DNA of 64,000 nt, from assembly GCF_041146795.1 (NCBI RefSeq), contig NC_135175.1:25375075-25439074 (forward strand), given 5' to 3'. The stretch is from Maylandia zebra. Lineage: Eukaryota > Chordata > Actinopteri > Cichliformes > Cichlidae. Of this stretch, positions 58,531-64,000 are shown piece after piece. The position numbers and the translations under genes were made by a program. Below the pieces are notes generated by a model. It saw only the letters and a list, made by a program, of their open reading frames with translations. It did not search any database and was not told the origin of the DNA. How positions within the stretch are numbered: position 1 is the first letter of the stretch; each line of letters begins with the position of its first letter.

Positions 58531-60420
58531 TCATTTTTAAGCAGATTTGCCTCAGCTCTCCCATAATAATGGTTTTGCTGAGACGTTGTGAGTAGCTCGA
58601 TGTGTTCTGTGTAATTAACGGAGCGTAGCTGTGTTTGCACTGCAGAACGTGACTTCCTAGGAAATTCAGGCATGTCTGGAATCTCCAGGAGTTTGCCCTA
58701 CCCTCTGGAAGCTGAACGGACTCTCCCCTCACTCTCACACACACTTGAACTCACTGATTTCACATTCCTGCTGGAAAAGCCCACACACAGACACTTCGCT
58801 CAGCGCTGCAGCTTGGCTGATACGCATAACATGCTTCAGTTCAATTCTCAAGCTAATCAAGCTTAATTTTAGTCTCCTTGTTAACTGTGAGCTTCCTTTA
58901 ATCGAGTAGAGTTTTAATTAACCTAGCCTATGTTCTTCTGGGACTTGAAACACAACTGGGAGCACTGTGCAGAAGCTGAACTTGAAGAATAAGATGAAAA
59001 TTCAGTTTCAGCTGGTCATTTTTTTCAGATTAAAGCCCAACAAGTGACAGTGATGTCTGCAGATGGATAGATATGTTTTTTGTTATAGGTTGTGTAAGAA
59101 ATGCTAAAATAAAAAGGTTGCACCAATGTAGAGTGATCTGACGGATCATCATCTGTGAGTGATTGCCGATAAGATTCCAGTCAAGGTCTAAATTTACTCT
59201 TAGACTCATAATGGTTAACAAAAAAGTTACCGTAATGGTAGCACCTCTTCCCTCTTGATATGAGTGTGCATGTATGCCATAGCTGCATTGATTCGTAGTT
59301 GTCTGTTGACTTAATGGAAGCCTAGTGTAATTTCCTTTCTGGATGTGTGTGTTAAGACTCTTTGTGGAGAGCCATTTTTACATGCAAACACTGAACTAGT
59401 TAATGTTATTCTAGGTGCAAGGAGGAGAAAAAGAACCATTCCAATGTTAATATTTAATATCATTTTAGTAGTCCAGATTATGGTCAACAATTACGGTATG
59501 CTAAAACATCCATCGCCTATGCTCGTTCTCTTCAGGCTGAAAATCGGAAATAAACCCATAGGGTGAACATGCTGTGATAACCTGCTGCATTGAGCATTGA
59601 CTGCTAGCGAGGACTTAAGAACTGCAGAAGGAAGGATGGTGCTGAGTATAATTAGCCGAGTTTATACTAAAAGTCCCCGGAGTGTTTAGTTCCAGGAATT
59701 GAAGCCATGGAGCTTTCAGAGAAACTAAAAGGTCCCTCAGCAATTTATTTGTTTTTGCTGTAATCTAAAGAAGCTCTAAAGAAGGTGTTGTCATTGTTCT
59801 TGTTGTTATTTTATGATTTGTATATTTAAAAGCGATGGCTGTTTTACTATGTGAGTTTTGCATGCACTAAAATAGAATGATAACCTTAACAAAAAAAAAG
59901 CCAAACCTTTTGGGGGTTGGTTAGTGGGTGGATGTGTTTTAACAGCAGAATTTGGCATCTTTCTGTACCTACTCCAGGGACGGTAAATCTGAGAGACCCC
60001 TGGAAAAACTACAGCGCAAAGTTTGATGCATTGGTTCAATTTGATGAGGACCATTTAAATTTTTTTTTTTTTTTTACCAATCTATAAGTTGGAAAACAAA
60101 CAAACAAACAAATAAAAAAAAAATAGTGGACTGTTGCTCTCCCAAAAGTCACCATCAGCAGCTAAAAATTTGCTATCCCGATCTCAAATTAACGATTAAA
60201 GCTTTCATTGTTCTGCTATGTTTGGAGTTGACATCTTGGTTAAAGTTAGTAAACCCTGTGGATCCTGCGTTGCCGCTAATGAGGCAGCGGTTATGGTCAA
60301 CAAGTATAACCAAATATACTTTTCCTTCAGCTACGTGTACCTTGCTGCAGCTTTCTCCTAAACGATAGGTGTTGCAAATAAGAAAAAATAGTGCTCGTTG
60401 CAGGAATGTGAATTAAAACT
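58531..60420 (+). other. scrib: scrib intron 1, middle part
   Basis: No exon or clear mobile element. T- and A-rich low-complexity runs occur at 60,060-60,122. Confidence 0.55.
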
Positions 60421-60429
60421 GATTACATT

Positions 60430-60560
60430 TCTTGGCCAGCTTGGGAATGCCGGTGATCTCACAGAAGAGACGGAGATGTTGCCCTGGCAGTACGAGTTCT
60501 GGGCTTCAACTGCTGCCCACATTACCCAGATAAACATAAAGTGATTGGATGGATGGGTGG
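60430..60560 (+). mobile_element. LINE 3' tail, sense strand
   Basis: A divergent copy of the 3' end of the same teleost LINE as at 8,915-10,098: 'gccagcttgggaatgcc' and 'ttctgggcttcaactgctgccc', then a GGATG-rich tail (gattggatggatgggtggatgg). Confidence 0.65.
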
Positions 60561-63500
60561 ATGGAAGCAGTGGAAAGGATTTCTGTCGAATGTATCATCT
60601 TTACACATTGCTGCAATACTTAACCTCTGTGCCACCAAAGAATTTATATTGATGGATCATAGGAATGCCTGCGGTGAGTCGCCTGCTCGCACAATCTAAT
60701 CTGCAGCCTCTCCGTTTGGTGCACACCAGTTTAAAAAGTAAGAAAAAGCACAACAGTAGGTGGTTCATTCTAGCAACCTCGTGCCTGCTCCAAGTTCCTT
60801 TGGTGGATAGAAAGATGATGGTTAACAAGCTCTGAGCCTTGATGCTGGTCCATATATCATTGGATTTTAAAAATACTTAGTCTTTAGAGCAAGTTCCCCT
60901 GTTGACACAGGAGCATTTTTGTTTGTAAAGTGTGTGTGTGCACGCGCCACTAGATGCCTCTGGTTTGACACAAAAACATGTCAGATAAGATCAAGCACAT
61001 ACTGATACTTGTACCCTTGTTGGCTGAACTCATACTTCATAAGACACAGCTCATTGGCGACAGCACAATTCAATCAGTGCTCTAAAGAATGATGTGTCTT
61101 GCTTTTTTCCCCTTCTTTTTCTATTAATCTTTCTTACATGCATCATCGGGTCCGCCAGTATTGTATTTTTAGATCGGTTATTATAATCAAAGTTCACAAC
61201 ACGGGACGTGTAGAGGAGCGTGTTTCAGGCAGCCAATGGGAGTCGGCGTGTGAGTGCCTGCGGGCTTAGAGCTCATGTTTTGGTCGCTCCTGGCATTGAT
61301 CCTCTCTGGAGTCATGTGGGAGTGGATTGTAGACAACTCTGTAATTACACTGTCTACATGACATACTAATAGGGTTTGGCTTGTAATCCTATGTAACGAC
61401 ATCCTTTTCTTGCATCTTGTATGGAAGGTAACAACTGCGGCTGTGGCTTAATGTATATGGAGAAAAATCTGTAATAAAATTGTAATTAGTATGAAGTCTT
61501 CACAGCGATGTTTGTCCTGCTTAAGTGGTGCAGAGGTTCACATGCTGCCATCTTTGGGCAGATAATGTGTCTGAATGAAGCGGTGCTCTGTTTTCATTTT
61601 ATCGTCACTAGGGAGGTTTCTGCTTCCTCGATTCCCCCGGGCTTTTTCGCTGAACAAACGCTGGTCTCCAAGGTGATGGATCTCCCAGGCCAGCGGCTTG
61701 CCTGATGCGGGGGCACATTTATCCTGTGTTGTCAGGGAGAGCCACCAGATTGGCTGGGGCGTCCCAGGCACTGCAGACCTACTCTAGCTGCGTGTGCACA
61801 CAGAGGCCGTCGATAGTCCAAAACTGCTTTTATCAGAGAAACCTTGACCTCTGTTTGCCCGAGCTAAAACTGTCAAACAGAAGAAGAGCGAGAGAGAGAA
61901 AACAAATGGGCTTGTTTCAGAGCCGCATTTGGTCTTTGGGTCTGTGAAGAAGCTACAGCAGCAAGTCAGAGACACGTTACAGCAACACCTAAAGTGGAGC
62001 AGTTATTTTTCCACTGGGGGTTGAACGCTAGATGGGCGAACAACATAGAAATGACTTTGTGCTGCTCTTGTAAACCACTTTTTGAACTTTTGTACCTTTT
62101 CTGAATATCTACACAATCACATGATGTTGTGCAAACTAGATTTCTTTTTAGATATCTGATTAAATTTGGCTGCTGGGTTTCAAAGTCCTTTTACTTGATT
62201 CCAGGAAACTGAGCGATACTGCAGTGTTTCCCACAGATTTAGACTATTTGTGGCCAGTGAGGGACATGTGCATGCATGTATGTGCAGCTGAGGTTTTGTT
62301 ATATTCATTTATAGAATAATTCCTTTCATAAGTTTCTACTCTGGAAATATTTTATAAGCCAAGTACTTTGTGACGGTGAATAACTGTACAATAAATCAGC
62401 TGCTTCTCCAGTGAGTCTCTAATCCTGCGGTTGTCTGACAGAACCGCAATGTGTGAAATTGTCTCAGGATGTGGGATGGGTGGACAAGGGATAAAAATGC
62501 CTGGCCAGCAAGCTGGGCTGGAATTCACTGGCTGGTAGCGACTGAACTTTCAAAATAAGAGCAAAGTGACTGTACACGAGGAAAACTGTGGTTTGGGTCA
62601 TTCGGTCACTGTCGTGGACTGCAGGTCCTTGTTCTGTGCTGCAGCCTCAGTGAGCTCAGTGCAGTGGCACATGGATTAGTTCTCCAGGTGCTGCAGGTTC
62701 TGATTCAAAGTTGATTTTCAGGACAGGTGGAGCACAGAGAAGTGGAGAGTGTACAACCATGAGATGAGATAGGATCTGAGCAACCCCTAACTAAATTTGG
62801 GACTTTGAGGGACATTTGTCTAATGCTTAGAGGTTGTCTGAAATTTTGGTACTTTAAAAAACTGCTGCCCTTGTGACCCAGCCTTGAATAAGCACAATAA
62901 AATGGTGATGGATGGATAGGAAAAACTGGTTTGCATGTAAGTTTGATATTAGAGGGTTAGGGATGTTCGTGTAAGATAAATATAAGCTGTTGTGTTTTAT
63001 ATGAAGCCAATTTCCCTGGCTCCCTCACTAAGTAAATACAGTTGACATAAATTAAAAGTAAACCTTTTTTTATGATCTTACCAAGTAAGCTGTGTACACT
63101 TTATTTCACTTTGCTGTCTGCTAATCATCTTTGGCTTTCAGTAGGCAAGAAATCTAGAGATAAGCACATCTTTTTGAGGCACAGTTGTTGTGAGACTTAT
63201 GTTAACTTTTGCATTTTAAACTCGATCAAAATGTGGGAGATTGACTTGATATGTAGGACAGAGTAAAAAGAGTATAAATGTGAACTCTCACATAAAATAG
63301 GACACTTGGACACCATAGATGAGAAACTCGCTGTGGAAACTGACATCAATGACTGCAGCTTTATCAACCCAGCAAGCAAGCAAGTGGGGCCTGGGCTAGC
63401 TGGTTAGCAGCAACTGCACTTTCAAAATAAGGGCAAGGCAATGGCTACGAGGAGACTAATGGCAAATGGGGCTTGTCTCTCCGAAAGATGAAATATGAAA

Positions 63501-64000
63501 GTGAAATGAAGGTGATCTCTTTTTAGTGTGTACATATAGGGCATCTCTGTGCATGGGTGAGGACTCCAATTTCTTTCCACAGTCTAAAGAGATGCACGTT
63601 AGGTTAAGTGGTTATACTTAAATGTGTGTGAATGTGGGCACGAGGGATTGTCCATCTTTCTGTGTTAGTGCTGTGATACACTGGTGACCTCACTAGGTTG
63701 TACCCCACCTTTTGCTCCATGACAGCTGGAATAGGATCAAACATCCCAACTGGACGAACAGTTGAAAATGGATGTTTACATATAATTTTTAGTGCCTTAT
63801 TTACACATTGTTTGCTAGTAGTGGCTGTTTTGATGGAAAACTCTTGTTTCGTCAACTAAATTAAAATAAAGAGAACATTTTCAAGGGTTAAAAATCTGAA
63901 TTGCTAATTAGTCCAAAACAAAAACGGTGAGAATTGATCCCAATCTAGTGGATGAGCTTAAACATTGTCAGTACAAGTACTGTGTGTTTTGCATGTGTGT
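60561..64000 (+). other. scrib: scrib intron 1, last part
   Basis: No exon recognised. Small repeat traces: about 62,865-62,920 ('gtgacccagccttgaataagc' with a GATGGATGGATA tail), and about 63,590-63,750, a reverse copy of the repeat at 45,040-45,290 ('ctgtgttagtgctgtgatacactggtgacc', 'atgacagctggaataggatc'). Confidence 0.55.

Overview
The window looks like nuclear DNA of a bony fish. It holds three intron-rich vertebrate genes with GT-AG splice sites, and it is full of repeats I recognise as teleost: Tc1-like, hAT and PIF/Harbinger transposons, LINE tails ending in repeated GGATG or TTGAA units, and MITEs. Advanced teleost (percomorph or cichlid-like) is my best guess, from repeat content only; I cannot name a species.

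Layout. All three genes lie on the + strand. (1) About 1-13,819 has no recognisable coding exon of a conserved gene and is probably intron 1 of nrbp2, because the conserved first coding exon of NRBP2 is not in the window. It holds repeat fragments, a hAT element inserted in a LINE (9,117-10,020) and a short secretory-peptide-like ORF behind a TATA box (8,343-8,631) that looks broken by one base. (2) 13,820-19,888 is nrbp2 exons 2-18, a nuclear receptor binding protein 2 pseudokinase, with a 3'UTR to about 22,000. (3) 22,699-28,362 is a nest of transposons: a foldback element split by a PIF/Harbinger element, which is split by a hAT element carrying a Tc1 fragment, while a second Tc1 derivative breaks the Harbinger transposase. 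More hAT-like debris follows to about 30 kb. (4) 30,729-41,080 is puf60, complete in 11 coding exons (526 codons plus stop), encoding the poly(U)-binding splicing factor with two RRMs and a UHM domain. (5) 42,660-45,600 is a second transposon cluster: a Tc1-like element with a decayed transposase fused to the end of another IS630/mariner-type element, then LINE fragments. (6) From about 45,900 comes the promoter, 5'UTR and first coding exon of scrib (46,918-47,076); the rest of the window is scrib intron 1, with a hAT element at 57,155-58,522 and old repeats.

The gene order nrbp2-puf60-scrib on one strand matches the mammalian NRBP2-PUF60-SCRIB block (human 8q24.3). The genes have separate jobs: ubiquitin/stress-signalling scaffold, 3' splice-site recognition, and epithelial polarity.

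The most interesting observation is in puf60. A 56-nt stretch in intron 6 (37,117-37,172) is the reverse complement of the exon 7 3' splice site and exon start (37,742-37,797) at 47 of 56 positions. Eight of the nine differences are of the kind that keeps G-U pairing in RNA, so 55 of 56 positions can pair. This predicts a long RNA duplex that hides the exon 7 acceptor in the transcript of a splicing factor.
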